A stretch of DNA of 64,000 nt from Diphasiastrum complanatum (lineage: Eukaryota; Streptophyta; Lycopodiopsida; Lycopodiales; Lycopodiaceae): assembly GCA_029204225.1 (NCBI GenBank), contig CM055109.1:48758599-48822598 (forward strand). The letters are read 5' to 3'. Positions 35,722-46,982 of this stretch are shown in pieces. A program made the translations under genes and the position numbers. Below the pieces are notes generated by a model. The model worked only from the letters and a program-made list of their open reading frames with translations, was not told the origin of the DNA and did no database searches. Positions within the stretch are counted from its first letter, which is position 1, and the number at the start of each line of letters is the position of its first letter.

Positions 35722-35724
<3 letters not shown>
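35181..35724. other. No gene recognised
   Basis: Region upstream of H gag in minus sense. A minus-strand open frame at 35265-35579 has no recognisable domain and starts with a non-ATG codon or internal Met. No LTR pair or primer site could be placed. Confidence 0.4.

Positions 35725-35759
<35 letters not shown>
35725..35759. repeat. (AC)n microsatellite
   Basis: About 17 pure AC units between gtat and aacaatcc. Confidence 0.97.
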
Positions 35760-35760
<1 letters not shown>

Positions 35761-35804
35761 CAATCCATGATAGTGCAATTCTTGTGCTCTACAAAAAACT
35801 TTTG

Positions 35805-36450
35805 ATATGGAGTGTGTGACTGCATAAATTCACACTTGATGCCGTGATCCTTACAAGAATCATCAAGCTCAATTGATTTGTAATCGCCACCATGGTAAGA
35901 TCTTAGAACTTTCTTTTTGAATTTGATTAATTTCCAGGTACAACTTTAAAAATTTTAAAACGTCAAAATGCATCTAACTTCTTACTTAGGTAATAGATTT
36001 ATATGTGACTAATCGTCTATAAAAATCATGAAATAATAAGCATTACTCTAGATAGATTATATTCAAAATCTTCGTGCTTGTCATAGCTTTGCCCTTATGA
36101 ATGGATTCCATGTGTTGTTTCCCATACATGCATCCTTTACAAATAGGATGCTCCAATTCAACCATTTCATATAATTATGTCACCATTTTTTGTTTTAGGG
36201 TTTAAGGTTTAGGGTTTAGGGTTTAGGGTTTAGGGTTTAGGGTTTAAAGTTGCAAACCTTTTACATTGCAATGCGCTAGGCATCTATTCCATAACTCAAT
36301 AGCTAATATGATGAATAAACCCAAACCAAATATTGTTGAAAGTGCAACATCGAGTCTATAAAGACCACAAAAAGGGTTACAGCACCTCTCAATCATAATT
36401 TTTTACTTTATGATTAAGATCGTTAATATAACATTTCTTCTTATCAAACT
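35805..36450 (-). pseudogene. Decayed Copia integrase J, interrupted by telomeric repeats
   Basis: In minus sense, 36450 to 36250 carries a decayed pre-integrase and the first half of the zinc finger (LYRLDVALSTIFGL, then a degenerate histidine region ending NVKGL). After the telomeric tract, 36190 to 35805 continues with the cysteine half (HPICKGCMYGKQHMESI), FMIFIDD, LRSYHGGDYKS (catalytic Asp replaced by Tyr-His) and FMQSHTPY. Many stops and shifts show long decay. Confidence 0.65.
36194..36249 (+). repeat. Interstitial telomeric repeat, (TTTAGGG)8 with two variant units
   Basis: Eight consecutive 7-mers: TTTAGGG, TTTAAGG, five TTTAGGG, then TTTAAAG. This is the Arabidopsis-type plant telomere unit. 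It sits inside a retrotransposon integrase relic and is flanked by ordinary interstitial DNA, so it is not a chromosome end. Confidence 0.95.
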
Positions 36451-37390
36451 CAAATTTTGTTTTTTGGTTAGTAATAATCCCAAATGAAAGTAGTTTTTAT
36501 TCAAGCCTCAAACAAATAACACATTCAAAATATTTCTTAGCTAGTAACTAAATAGGTAGTCTTTTGATTCGACATATCTAATATTCTTCTCCATTTGCTT
36601 GTGAAACCTTGCACCATTTTCATTATAGTAAATTTGTAAAGCATTTTGCTATGTGTGTTTCATCAAATGACTCATATCAGCAGTTGTCATGTTGGGGCAT
36701 TGCTTTCTACCAGTCATTGTATCCCAAAACTTCTTCTCTTGTAGGAATTTTTTTGATTTGAACTTCCAAATGCATAGTTAAATATGCCATCTAGGTTGTT
36801 TGCCTCGACAAGAATTGATTCTCTGATATGTGCCTTTTTTTTTTGCTTGTCGCACTAAAACATATATAATACAATGTTGGTTAGGACCAAGTCATTTCTT
36901 GTAGGCAAAATTATGAACTTACATTTTGATTGATTTAGTTCTATTCACAATCATTTAAAAGATAGATGAAACTACAATTGACATCACCCACATCAAGGAA
37001 AGATTGTAGAGCTTTTGTTGGTGAACCCACTCTTTTCAGCTAATTCCTAAAGTTTGACTTTCTCTTTACATAAAAAGAGATTTAAGACACTCCACATCAA
37101 ATGTAAACACATTAGTTCATTACTCAACTATAGACTACTATACATATTGTATCATATGCCTAGATTCACCACATTCACATCATCTCATCAATAATCCCCC
37201 ACATTCACATCACATCATCAATAATCCACCACATCTATAACCAAAGACTTTATCCTTAGCTTATCGTCTGCCTAGTGTGGTCATGATTTTTGTTTGGTGG
37301 TTGTGGATAGGATCTCAAAACAGGCTTTCATACTAGGTGGGAGATGTACTATTACTATAACTCAATGTTCCCGCATATTTCTTTCCAAGA
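36451..37390. other. AT-rich DNA, possible further Copia debris
   Basis: Minus-strand reading near 36590-36740 has phrases consistent with very decayed gag-pol, but nothing I can align firmly. No gene or RNA feature is seen. Confidence 0.4.
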
Positions 37391-37394
37391 TCTT

Positions 37395-37695
37395 TTGTTT
37401 GTATGGTTCACCTCATTTCTATCTTCATTAATAAAGATAGTAAGTTTATATCCAGCTTTTGGACAATGTTCATGCATATTTTAGATATTCCAGCTCTCAT
37501 GGGCAATTCTGTCAGTCTTATATTGATGGAAAGCTTGAGATTCTTGACCGCATACATGAAAATTATCTACTTCATTTTGTTTCTCCTACTAGTAGAGACT
37601 GGTCATCATTTATATATATATATGAGTATTGTCACAACAATTATGTGAGCTCCAAGATACACATCTCTCCATTGATTTCTTCTAGCCCATGATTA
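37395..37695 (+). pseudogene. Gypsy integrase core relic
   Basis: One frame gives INKDSKFISSFW, matching the family's SDRDSKFTS-FW with the second catalytic Asp. After a frameshift near 37470 the other frame gives YIDGKLEILDRIHENYLLHF (pattern QTDGQTEVVNRTLENYLR, with catalytic Glu), then DWSSFIYIYEYCHNN and KIHISPL. The first catalytic Asp and the rest of pol are absent. This may be from the same chromovirus group as the chromodomain relic at 20.9 kb. Confidence 0.7.
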
Positions 37696-37699
37696 CTCT

Positions 37700-38490
37700 C
37701 TGTTCCTTTCAAACATACATCTTCCACATGATGATGCTCCAGTGACAATTGCTTTTCTAGCATATGCACGTGATGTTATTGATTGGGCTAGTATCCATTT
37801 CTAAATTGGGGGGTCAATTTACTTGTGTTTTACAAAGCCTTACCATTAAATAAACTTCATTCTTTGAGATAGAATTGTTTTTATGTACATAGGTGGCCAA
37901 ATCCCTTTTCTTCAATCGCCATGGTTATTTTTAACATGAACAATTACAAAATTAGTACTAACATCCTAGATTATGAAAATAAACAAAGGGTGAAAAGAAA
38001 AAAATCACAAGACAAAAATGTGTCATACCATCTAATATATGACTGTTTGCAATGTGTTATCATCTCTTAACCATGAATGGATATTTCACCTTCAGTTTGA
38101 GACCGAAAATATCTAGCATACAATAATAAGACTCAATTTTTTCCTGCCAAATAAATTGGTTGTAGTTTTTAGCCAACAAAACAAGGAACCCTCATTTATG
38201 ATATATTAAAGTAAAAAGCTCTCATATGATGGATTCACAAAATATACAAGGATTGTGAATGAAACATAAAATTATCCTCTGACAATGTTACATTTATGTA
38301 GCATAATTTTAAGATAATAATTTTGAAGCACACATTAAGTTAGATAATGTATGTTTATTGGCACATTATGAGATATGATGGCTAGAAGAAAGACTTGCTA
38401 ATATTTATCTAAAATGAGCTTCTAAACACATGTTTTTTTGGTTCTTAATAAAATATAATAATGCAATATAATACATCAATTTCGACGATA
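37700..38490. other. No gene seen
   Basis: AT-rich unique-looking DNA. No open frame with a recognisable motif on either strand. Confidence 0.5.
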
Positions 38491-38884
38491 CTAGCCTAAA
38501 ATTAGTCCACAAGTGGTCACATATTTCTTCTTAAATCTTCAAACTTGTGTTCACAAGTCCATATTCCAATAGAGTTGGAATGGTGGTCTAGCATTTGATC
38601 ATTTTTAGAATTTGATCTGAACTAGCCTGAAATTAGTCCACAAGTGGTCACATATTTCTTCTTAAATCTTCAAACTTGTGTTCACAAGTCCATACTCCAA
38701 TAGAGTTGGAATGGTGGTCTAGCATTTGATCATTTTTAGAATTTGATCTGAACTAGCCTGAAATTAGTCCACAAGTGGTCACATATTTCTTCTTAAATCT
38801 TCAAACTTGTGTTCACAAGTCCATACTCCAATAGAGTTGGAATGGTGGTCTAGCATTTGATCATTTTTTAGAATTTGATCTGAA
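38491..38884. repeat. Three tandem 131-bp repeats
   Basis: Units start at 38491, 38622 and 38753, each beginning ctagcctgaaattagtcc (first unit cctaaa). The last has one extra T in the tttttt run. Units differ at only a few positions, so the array is young. Each unit contains cttgtgttcacaag, a short inverted repeat able to form a hairpin. No coding frame spans it. Confidence 0.95.
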
Positions 38885-39622
38885 TTATCTAATAAGCTTT
38901 TTTCTTTTCCTACTAGGTCGAATATGTGGTGATTGGCAACTATGAATGAGCACAAACAATTCTCCCTATTTGTATGCTATTTTTGAATTTTTGACAAATT
39001 TTGGTCTATTGAGATCATTAAAAAGACTTTTTCTAAGCATAAATAATCATCTTGACAATTTACATTACAACTGAAAATATTTGTAAGGCTCATAGAATTT
39101 GAGTCTTTATGAGGTGTAATGTGCTATCCCAAAATCTCTATGAACATTTTATGACATTGTTATGAGAAGTTTTATGGAATTCAAGATTTTGAATGTGTCA
39201 CACATAGCTTTCACAAACGATAATTTATTTTTCATGTTATTTTATGATCTTCCATAAAACAATTCTTGCACATGCACGAAGCTTAAAGCGTACTTTTTGG
39301 AGGAATGAAATTCTTTGCATGATGCAATGCACTTCAAACATATGGAATAAGATGTTGACAAGATCCTTCTAGTTAATAGATTCCTTACTTATTACAAAAG
39401 GAGTTGGGCAAATAACATTCTACCAAGGCTCTTGCCATTGCATAATGGATAATTTGGCTTTTCTACCATGACCATTATGAAATAGAATCTACCTTTGAAA
39501 AACATAATCCACCTCTCAAAAACAAAAACTAAGTCGTAGCATAGTTGCACATTATCACTTTCTAAGGAGTCTAAAATATGGGCAGAAGAAGTCCCAACTA
39601 TCCATTACTTGTAGCTAATGGA
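38885..39622. other. No gene seen (downstream flank of the Gnk2-like gene)
   Basis: AT-rich DNA including the presumed 3' UTR of the minus-strand gene at 39623. No clear polyadenylation signal can be chosen. Confidence 0.45.
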
Positions 39623-40042
39623 TCATACATTTCCTTGAAAGAAAGTGTCCATATCCCAACTCATATCTGCAAGAATATTTCCTGCATCGTCTATTCCTTG
39701 TGCATGAGAAGCAGCGGATTTGGGACAATACTTGAGCATTACTTGTTGGAGGTCACTGACCACCGGACCACATAGTTCAGATGGTTGATTGTAGCAATGT
39801 GCTTGTAAGTAAAATTTGTCAACAGTTAAATCTTGTGGGGTGCCATCACTTGGGGTGTTTGTTGCAAGCCATTGAAATGTAGTTTGAATGTTATGTGTCA
39901 AAGATATCCCTGAATTACGCTTGCTACATGAGTATACGACATGGAAGGAATCTCCATCAACACCCATGACAAAAAGTTGTATTATGAAAAGAAATGCTAG
40001 GCTAATGATTACACTTGATAGCCCAATTGCTTGTGTTGCCAT
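39623..40042 (-). CDS. Secreted ginkbilobin-like (Gnk2/DUF26) protein, divergent
   Basis: Single-exon frame of 139 residues from ATG (40040-40042) to TGA (39623-39625). Residues 1-30 form a signal peptide: a long hydrophobic core SLAFLFIIQLFV, then GVDG before the mature DSF. The mature part matches the single Gnk2 domain of antifungal ginkbilobin and of DUF26 receptor kinases, with C39, C83, C91 and C106. The usual motif C-X8-C-X2-C appears as C83-X7-C91 with Val where the third Cys should be, and the last Cys of the domain is also absent. In ginkbilobin-2 those two cysteines pair with each other, so one whole disulfide is missing while the other two can form. Probably apoplastic; mannose binding and antifungal activity cannot be inferred. 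It could also be a pseudogene still open by chance. Confidence 0.65.
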   Translation of the reverse strand: MATQAIGLSSVIISLAFLFIIQLFVMGVDGDSFHVVYSCSKRNSGISLTHNIQTTFQWLATNTPSDGTPQDLTVDKFYLQAHCYNQPSELCGPVVSDLQQVMLKYCPKSAASHAQGIDDAGNILADMSWDMDTFFQGNV

Positions 40043-40099
40043 AACTATGTTGTAGTTGCACTGGCCTTCGTGATATAGCTCCTATGCAATAGTGCAAAC

Positions 40100-40410
40100 C
40101 ATGCCATCAACAAATCCAAAATTGATTAGATCATATGCTACATATAAGATCCATGACCATAGACAAATGCATCACATCTTTAAGAAACTCAAGGGTTTGT
40201 TTTAACAAATGATTGCAAGCACAAGGAAGAATTTTTACCTTTGAATCAATTAATGTTCTTTTTTCTTGTTGTGTGCTATGTTGCTTTCTTCGAAGGATAG
40301 TTGAGAGGCCGCTCTGTACATCCAAAATCAAAGCATACGCTCTCAAATCTTTACTAAGGGGCTTTATATCCACAATTGGTTGGTGTTTCCTGCACACCCT
40401 TTAATATCAT
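40100..40410 (-). repeat. One arm of a diverged inverted duplication
   Basis: The minus strand at about 40239-40345 resembles the plus strand at about 40960-41103. Both include acaagaaaaa followed by attaattgattcaaaggt, and both can be read as QEK-LIDSKV in one frame. The arm lies just upstream of the Gnk2-like gene. Function unknown; perhaps an old gene fragment. Confidence 0.5.
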
Positions 40411-40935
40411 CCCAGGTTGATAATACCAAGAAGCATAATACCAAGAAGAATCTATGACGAAGCCACCTAGGTAAGCTATATATGTCATGGCAACTTCAAA
40501 CTTCAAAAACTTTGCACTTTAGCGTAGGCCATATAATCTTGTTCGATGAATGGTTTGCTTGAAATCTACATGAGAAATGTAAATAGGACTATCTTACACA
40601 TTTTTTCCTTGGAATTCAATATTAAAATTTTGAAAATGAAATTTGCATGAAAGTCCTATCCTCTTCAAAATAAAATTTGAAGGGCAAGTTCTATGTAAGG
40701 ACGTCACATAATAGGCATGAACATTGTGAAACAAGTCATGTCAAGAGGATGAGGTAAGAGATGGCATGCAACATGTTCTTGTCAGCTTGCTACTTGCTGA
40801 TGCTCCTAGGCCAACAATGATGCTTTGTGGTGGTCCCATGATAGGGATGAAGTGTAGCAAAGAAAGAATTTTGCATTGCTATCGAGGGTGTAGCAAGACC
40901 CCACCCTCATCCAATGGTGCACAACCCTCTAACAC

Positions 40936-41103
40936 ATGAAGATATCCATGACACAACCATTTGCATTTGCATTGTTGGACCTTTGTATAGAATATGGTCC
41001 TTCGTGGCTGCATCGTGGTGGGACCATGAATGATATGCAACATAAAATAAAACAAGAAAAAGGATCATTAATTGATTCAAAGGTGGAGACTCTACCATTT
41101 TGG
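40936..41103 (+). repeat. Second arm of the inverted duplication
   Basis: Partner of 40100-40410. The 84-codon frame here has no recognised domain. Confidence 0.5.
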
Positions 41104-41169
41104 GAGCTCAAGCATCCTCAAGTGCTAATCACTCTTTGCTTATGCTTTTGTGATTATTTGTGTGTTGTT

Positions 41170-41483
41170 TCCCATTTGCTATGTTTTTAGTTTATGCTAG
41201 TTAATGTTTTTCCATAAGCAATGATATTGAGCATTTGAGCTAACCTCCATCTCAAATCTCTCTCCCTCTTTCTCTCTTTCTCTCCCTCTCTCTTTTCTAC
41301 TCTCTCTTCCCTTCACAAAATCATGATGAATGCTAGTTTAGTGGAGTAGAGTTAGGGGTGAGTAGTGTTAGTGGTGATAAAATTAGAGAAAAAGTAGAAA
41401 ACTATCTAAGAGTAGCATCTTTACATAGTTAGGCACCTATCCAGCATTCTAACCCTTGTTGATAGGCGGGAGGGCTACTACGA
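41170..41483 (+). repeat. Gypsy-type LTR (3' part) of element K
   Basis: Inverted relative of 21842-22330. It ends at gagggctactac just before a Gypsy-type primer site, so it is a plus-strand 5' LTR. The left edge is not defined. It contains the irregular ctctctccctctttctctct tract that became the pure GA array in the other copy. Confidence 0.65.
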
Positions 41484-41501
41484 TGCACCATTGCCGGGGA
41501 T
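41482..41501 (+). other. Gypsy-type primer binding site of element K
   Basis: gatgcaccattgccgggga, a degraded match to TTTGGCGCCGTTGCCGGGGA. It has the same primer type as the site at 14034-14054, which places both LTR families in the same Gypsy group. Confidence 0.5.
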
Positions 41502-42250
41502 AGGTCCTCACTAACTAGTATAGCTGCATTTTAGCTATTTCTTGTTTTTTGGAGTAGTTTTAGGTAGATTTTTTGGGAGTTTAGACTTAGTTTTCTGTAT
41601 TATTTGTTTTTGGACTGTTCACAGCTAGCGGAGGAGTTGTTAGAGGGTAGAGGAGGCCCTGAACAGCCTCTAAGGGCTTGAAATAAAAACCAACTAGTAA
41701 AGAACCCCAAAAAACACACCAATCTACATTTTTGGAAGGAAAAAAAAAGCCAAAAATTTCATCAATTTTTTATTTCTCCAAAACCAATGAGAGTTAACCC
41801 TCGCACGACTGGCAACAACTCCAGGATATTGTCCCAGACCTGCATAGAAGCCTGCGAGAGTTAATTCATGGCAGATTGCAAAAAACAGAGAAAAAACCAT
41901 AAAAATTCAAAAAACCTTTATAAAAAACCAAAAAATTCAAATCTTCTCCGGAACTCTCGTAGAGCTCTCTGAAGTTCCATCTTAGTGAGACCAGAACACA
42001 TAAGAGCCTACGAGAGTTAGTTCACTGTCTAAGTGCATGTGCGAGAGTTCCCAATGAAAAAAAGGTGGAAAAACCCCAAGGAACCCTTGCAGACACTAAA
42101 ATTTTCAGTTCTAGTGGTCAAGAACTCTCACAGAGAATTCTAAAGTTCCATCTCAGTGAGACCAGAACACAAAAGGATCAGCGAGAGTTAGTTTGATTTC
42201 AGTGAGCAGAAAATTGGGTTTAACTGCTAAAAAATCACTAAAAAGTAAAG
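41502..42250 (+). other. Leader of Gypsy element K with three diverged repeats
   Basis: Three related segments near 41785-41870, 41945-42015 and 42120-42195. Each has a ctctcgcagag- or ctcgcacgac-type start, a ccagaacac- or cccagacctg-type middle, and ends in cgagagttagtt. The period is roughly 165-175 bp. Long structured leaders of this kind are typical of Tat/Athila-type Gypsy elements. Confidence 0.5.
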
Positions 42251-42358
42251 ATGAACCTTGCCGAGCCAGGTGAAGCAGAAAAGATTGTGCATGTGGGAGA
42301 GCAGTTAACACCCACACAATTCAAGCAGCTATATGGGTTTCTCAAGTCTAGTTGGTAG
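42251..42358 (+). pseudogene. Start of a Gypsy gag (35 codons)
   Basis: ATG in a suitable position after the leader, reading MNLAEPGEAEKIVHVGEQLT and then PTQFKQLYGFLKSSW before a TAG. An acidic, helical start like this fits gag, but it is too short for a firm family call. The rest is gone; another LTR begins at 42433. Confidence 0.4.
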
Positions 42359-42432
42359 TATACAACTTGCATATAGATTGCAGACTTAGAAATGTCAATA
42401 ATATGCTTGTAGAAACTCGTGGCATATCACAT

Positions 42433-43023
42433 GTGTAGTGGGTTTCTTTCCTTGCCTAACCTCAATCTAAGATCTAATCAATCTAGCATCAAAGAGGCGA
42501 AGTTAGTTGTCACGCGTAGGGTCATTCCCATGAGAGCGATAATATAGTTCAGATTTCAGCATGAATAGAAGATCCAAATCTAACTCTAACATCTATTAAC
42601 ACTACAGTCCATTAACACTACAATCCATAATGAAAATAGCTTACTCTTTCTCTCTCTCCCTTTCTCTCTCATAAAAAGTATAACAACATGCAATCCCAAT
42701 AACAATCAGATCCAACAATTAGCAAAAATAAAAGAAAGCATGAGTGATGGAGGAAAAGTGATAGAGAGCAAGGACATTTATCAATCCATTTCTGAAGAGA
42801 ACCAATCTGCTTTATTGAAATGAGGAAATGAACATGTGTAGGAGCTCGAGTTGGTCCTTTTTTATAGTAGAGAGGAGGACCCTGGTCTCTGAAACCTATT
42901 GGTCCATTTTTGCCTATTCAAATTCAAAAAAGAGTGGGAACCATCCAAACTGGAGGGAAACCCAACTTTATTCATTAACTTGACATTTAGGCCCTGCGAC
43001 ATTAAAAGTCCCGCAAAAAGGCC
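42433..43023 (-). repeat. Uninterrupted copy of the Gypsy LTR that hosts element C
   Basis: Starts TGTAGTGGG and runs to gtcccgcaaaaaggcc, matching 14057-14430 plus 20467-20699 end to end. It has no primer site on its left side, so it is a solo or truncated LTR. It gives an independent view of the locus before C inserted. Confidence 0.8.
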
Positions 43024-43870
43024 TTGGATGAGAGGAGATCTGTAAAAGCTTGAGGAAGAGTGATCGTGTGAAGGTTACTGCAATCAAAGGTATGAAGCTA
43101 TCGATGGTTTGGCTTTGTGATCATGTACATTTGAAGGTATGCATTTTTTAGCTTTGTTGTGTAGGGAATGAGCTCACAAGATATTGTGATAATCGTAGAT
43201 TGGTACTATATTTTTGTCTCCAAATATGTGGTGGAGGCCTCTACAAGTGGGCATTGGCTCTAACACAACCATGAACATAGCAACATGTATGAGATGCAAC
43301 CTTTCATACTGATCATTGTCTCTTGACAACAAATTGGTGAATAGTGTTTCTTATCGATAGTATACACGTCAACTACACAGTACTTTGTTGGATGAGCCGC
43401 TGGCTAGCGAAAATCAGAAAGGCTAGTGGGCCGCTATCCCATTCCACTTTATTTGCACAATAGTATTGCCACATGCGGATTCACAGGAAGGTTCCATCAA
43501 AAACATGATGGAGCAACCTCTTTACTTGCTATTTTTCTGATATGTAATAGTATGTGATGCTATCTCAGCGCACAACTTGCTGAAGTTGGCCACCCAAAAG
43601 GATTCCAGTCTGTCTCTAACTCACTTTTTGAGATAACTTGTTGAAGGTGGCCATCCAAAGTGATTCCAATCTGTCTCTAAATTGCTTTTGATATCAATGG
43701 CATACTTGATATATGTTTGCTCAATATATTTACAATGCAAACTATCTTTTTTGCTTTCAGATGTGCTAATATTAGAACTTTAACTTTGTTAAAGGTGTGA
43801 CTCTACTACATTACCAAGAAAGAACTTGGCAAGGTTGTTCATCATATACCAGATAGCATGATCAAACCAA
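43024..43870. other. No gene recognised
   Basis: Unique-looking DNA. A short repeated phrase (cttgctgaagttggccacccaaa / cttgttgaaggtggccatccaaa) occurs at about 43569 and 43638, giving a diverged 70-bp tandem duplication that includes gtgattccaatctgtctctaa. Confidence 0.5.
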
Positions 43871-44428
43871 ATGATAGAACAATTGTTTTTACACTTGTCG
43901 CCACATTTGCATAGGTCTTTTCCAGTTCCAGATTCTAGCTTGATGCAGGCTCATCCTATTAAAGCCAGTCTCAAAATAGCCTCTAGTTCTAGCCCAAATT
44001 TGCTCAGAAGGACATCTTGCAGGTTCAAATCTGCTCATCTTAATGATGGTATCAAAGGCAATAGGTGTATCAAAGGAGGGATTTTTATGCAAAGAGGCAA
44101 GCTTACAGGCTTGAACTTCAACATCCGTAAGATGAGTAAGGGCGATCCAAAGTTCAATGGAGATGGGTGCCAAAAAATTCACAGAAGGAAAGCTCCAAAG
44201 CTTGTAGGCAGTCTTGGCAGATTTAAACTCAATAATACGATTCAGCACCGAGGATACTTGGCAACTTTTGGATTGGCGAAATTCAAAGACAGACTGATTA
44301 TCAACTTTACAAATTTGTTGAGAGAAAAATTCCAATTAGGATGCACTATCTTCATCAAGGTATTTGGTAAAGATCAAAGGGTGCAGGGAGGTAGGAGGTT
44401 TAGTAAGTGTAGGGGTATCAGCAGTTAA
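43871..44428. other. Region open on both strands, gene uncertain
   Basis: A 185-codon plus-strand frame and a 148-codon minus-strand frame (43889-44335, non-ATG start) overlap. The minus frame has protein-like composition (for example LTDVEVQACKLASLHKNPSF) and could be an exon or a gene fragment, but I recognise neither product. At most one is real. Confidence 0.3.
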
Positions 44429-44940
44429 GTCTTACAGTACAGAGTACCATAAAGCGAAGCAAGTTTTAGAGCACACAACTGCCACTATCCCACAAAACAA
44501 AACCGCACGAGTTAGTTGCCTGAGGAAGACAGGTGTCATTGCTGAGCATCAGTTGTTATCCATGTCCGAAACAATATTCACTACTTTATCAACATTGATT
44601 GCAATAAAAAATAATACGTCCAATCTTCCCTATCATGCTTTTCACAATTAACAATACATTCTACCCCTTAACGAAATCGTATTAGGGTAGATGCCATACT
44701 GATCAGTATGAGAGCAAAAAAGAATGTATTAAGTTCACATAAGCAATCTACATGTAAGACACTATCTCGCAATACACAAATGTAGAGAGATATGAATTTG
44801 ACCACAATGCTAAGTATTAGGGCAGATCTGTGCCATACTAGCCCCAAAGACTGTCGTAAAACGGCGGGCTTGTGAGCGGCAGCAGAAGCTCGAAGATTTG
44901 GACGCGATTTTTTGGCGAGCATTTCTCGATGAGCATGTCA
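44429..44940. other. No gene recognised
   Basis: A minus-strand frame at 44668-44922 begins MLAKKSRPNLRASAAAHKPA, which has the basic, Ser/Ala-rich look of a transit peptide or a chance GC-richer patch. No domain follows. Confidence 0.3.
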
Positions 44941-44952
44941 AGGCGAGCAGAA

Positions 44953-45079
44953 TTTGGCGAGCAATTTTAAGATACATTGTATGATGGTGAGCACTTCTCT
45001 AATATGAGGAATTGTTTTTGGCGAGCAATATTATGATAGATTGTACGATGGCGAGCACTTCCTTAATATGAGAAATATT
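44953..45079. repeat. Two diverged 65-bp tandem repeats
   Basis: ttggcgagcaattttaagat...tctaatatgagg and ttggcgagcaatattatgat...cttaatatgaga occur side by side. A further ggcgagca phrase at about 44914 suggests a third, partial unit. Confidence 0.75.
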
Positions 45080-45735
45080 AATGCTAGTGAATCAAAAAAG
45101 GTGTTAAGTCGAGAATACCATGACCTTGGAGCTTGCTTTAGTCCATATAGACTTTTGAAGAGCAAGCAAACTTTGTTTTTGTCTTGGATGAACCCAATAG
45201 GTTGATCCATATAAATCTCTTCTTCTAGATATCCATTTAAAAATGCATTAGAGACATCTACTTGAAAAACTTGCCATTTGAAAAAACATGCAATAGAAAT
45301 TATGATTCTAATTGATACCATCTTTGCAACCGGAGCAAAAGTCTCCTCATAATCAAGTCCATAAACTTGAGCAAAACCCTTTGCACAAAGTCTTGCCTTG
45401 TACTTGTTAATTGTGCCATCTTGATTATATTTGACTCAAAAAACCCATTTGAAACCAATGGTGTGCTTGTTGGATGGAAGATCCACAAGCTCCCATATCT
45501 TGTTAGCAATCAAAGCATCATATTCCTCCTTCATGGCTAGAAACCATTCCTTTGAATCGAGTGCATCATATACATCCTTTGGCTTCTCATGTGAAACAAA
45601 ATAAGCACAATTAGTGGAGTTGAGTTCCACTTGCTTGTCTTTATCTTCATATGTAAGCCTCTTAGGCTCGGATCTTTATCCTCCTCTTGCAATAGAAGAA
45701 GATCTTGGTCTTCTCCTAGAACCACTACCACTAGA
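45080..45735 (-). pseudogene. Copia reverse transcriptase fragment
   Basis: In minus sense: a Ser/Arg-rich linker (SSGSGSRRRPRSSSIARGG), AMKEEYDALIANKIWELVDL, then the polymerase start with DVSNAFLNGYLEEEIYMDQP and KSLYGLKQAPRSWYSRL. It ends before YVDD. Stops and frameshifts lie at about 45430 and 45310. It resembles F and I in lineage. The upstream (right) side runs into duplicated GT/GA arrays. Confidence 0.85.
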
Positions 45736-45865
45736 AGACATTGTGTGTGTAAAGAGGGAGAAAAGAGAGAGATAAAAGCTTAACAAATGTAAAGAAAAAA
45801 AAAAGAGCTTGAGAAAAAGAGAAAGCTTGAGAAAGAGAGAGCTTAAGAAAAGTAAAATCTCAAAT

Positions 45866-45997
<132 letters not shown>

Positions 45998-46042
45998 AAG
46001 CTTAACAAATGGAAAGAGCTTGACAAAGAGAGAGCTTAAAAA

Positions 46043-46158
<116 letters not shown>

Positions 46159-46190
46159 ATCTCCTTGGCAAAAAGATTCAAGGTGACTCC

Positions 46191-46982
46191 TAACAAAATT
46201 TCCAGAATTCACACATGTGGGGAATGTCCACAAGAGTGACTAATCTTAATTAAGCTTTGTGATTGGCACTATAACCTGATTCTAGATTGATCAACAAAAT
46301 CTGGTTAAGAAGAAATGGCTAATCCACAATCTAGCATGCTAATCAGCAGAATATAATAGCAATGATCAAAGAATGAAAAAATACAAGATTTCAATATATG
46401 AGCATTAGCCTCAACACGAGTTAGAGAGAGAGGGCTAGAGAGATAACAAGCGATATTTGTTTAGATCCAAAATAACATGAGATAGTTACAAAAATTTGGT
46501 TCTTCATCATTGATTGTGTGGAGAGCTACACATATTTATGGAGATTGAGGTAGCTCGAGGTTTAACCATATCTATCCATTCCAAAATGATATCTAAAGTG
46601 ACATCTAGAGTCTATGTGACATTTGTCACTTGTCATGCATGAAATTCTACCAACTTTTTACAAGTGTACTAGTTCTAACTAGAAATGTCCAAATCATCAT
46701 GCATGTGTCCTTTAAACTTTGTGCATGCCTTGCATGTCACTATGGATCAGTTACAATTAATGCATGTGAGTTGCCACGAGTTTCTACAAGCATAATCATG
46801 CTAATTCTATGTCTACAAACTATATGCAAGTTGCATTTATCAAACTAGACAATACATAACCATGTAGCTCGAGTTCTATGTAAGCCAAACTTGGCATTTT
46901 GCATTAATGAGCTACATACTTGCATGGTACAACATTTGTAGCAAGCCAAGAAATCAATATGGATTGTTTTTTAATTTTAACA
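46191..46982 (-). repeat. 3' LTR of element L
   Basis: 792 bp matching 49425-50074 plus 52149-52444. The left end reads TAACAAAATTTCC where the other copy has TGACAAAATTTCC, so the terminal TG is mutated. The right end TTTTAACA abuts actcctcctcaattc, the reverse complement of the polypurine tract. It carries TTCACACATGTGGGG near 46208, a variant of the palindrome, and only a short GAGAGAGAG tract where the other copy has (GA)75. Confidence 0.85.

Noticed and set aside
36194-36249. Possible chromosome end
   Set aside because: Only eight telomeric units, with ordinary sequence on both sides that continues the same retrotransposon relic.
38491-38884. CRISPR-like array
   Set aside because: Whole-unit tandem duplication without spacers in plant nuclear DNA; no CRISPR is expected or seen.
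43889-44335. Minus-strand 148-codon frame as a host exon
   Set aside because: Protein-like in places, but the start is not ATG, the opposite strand is also open, and no family was recognised.
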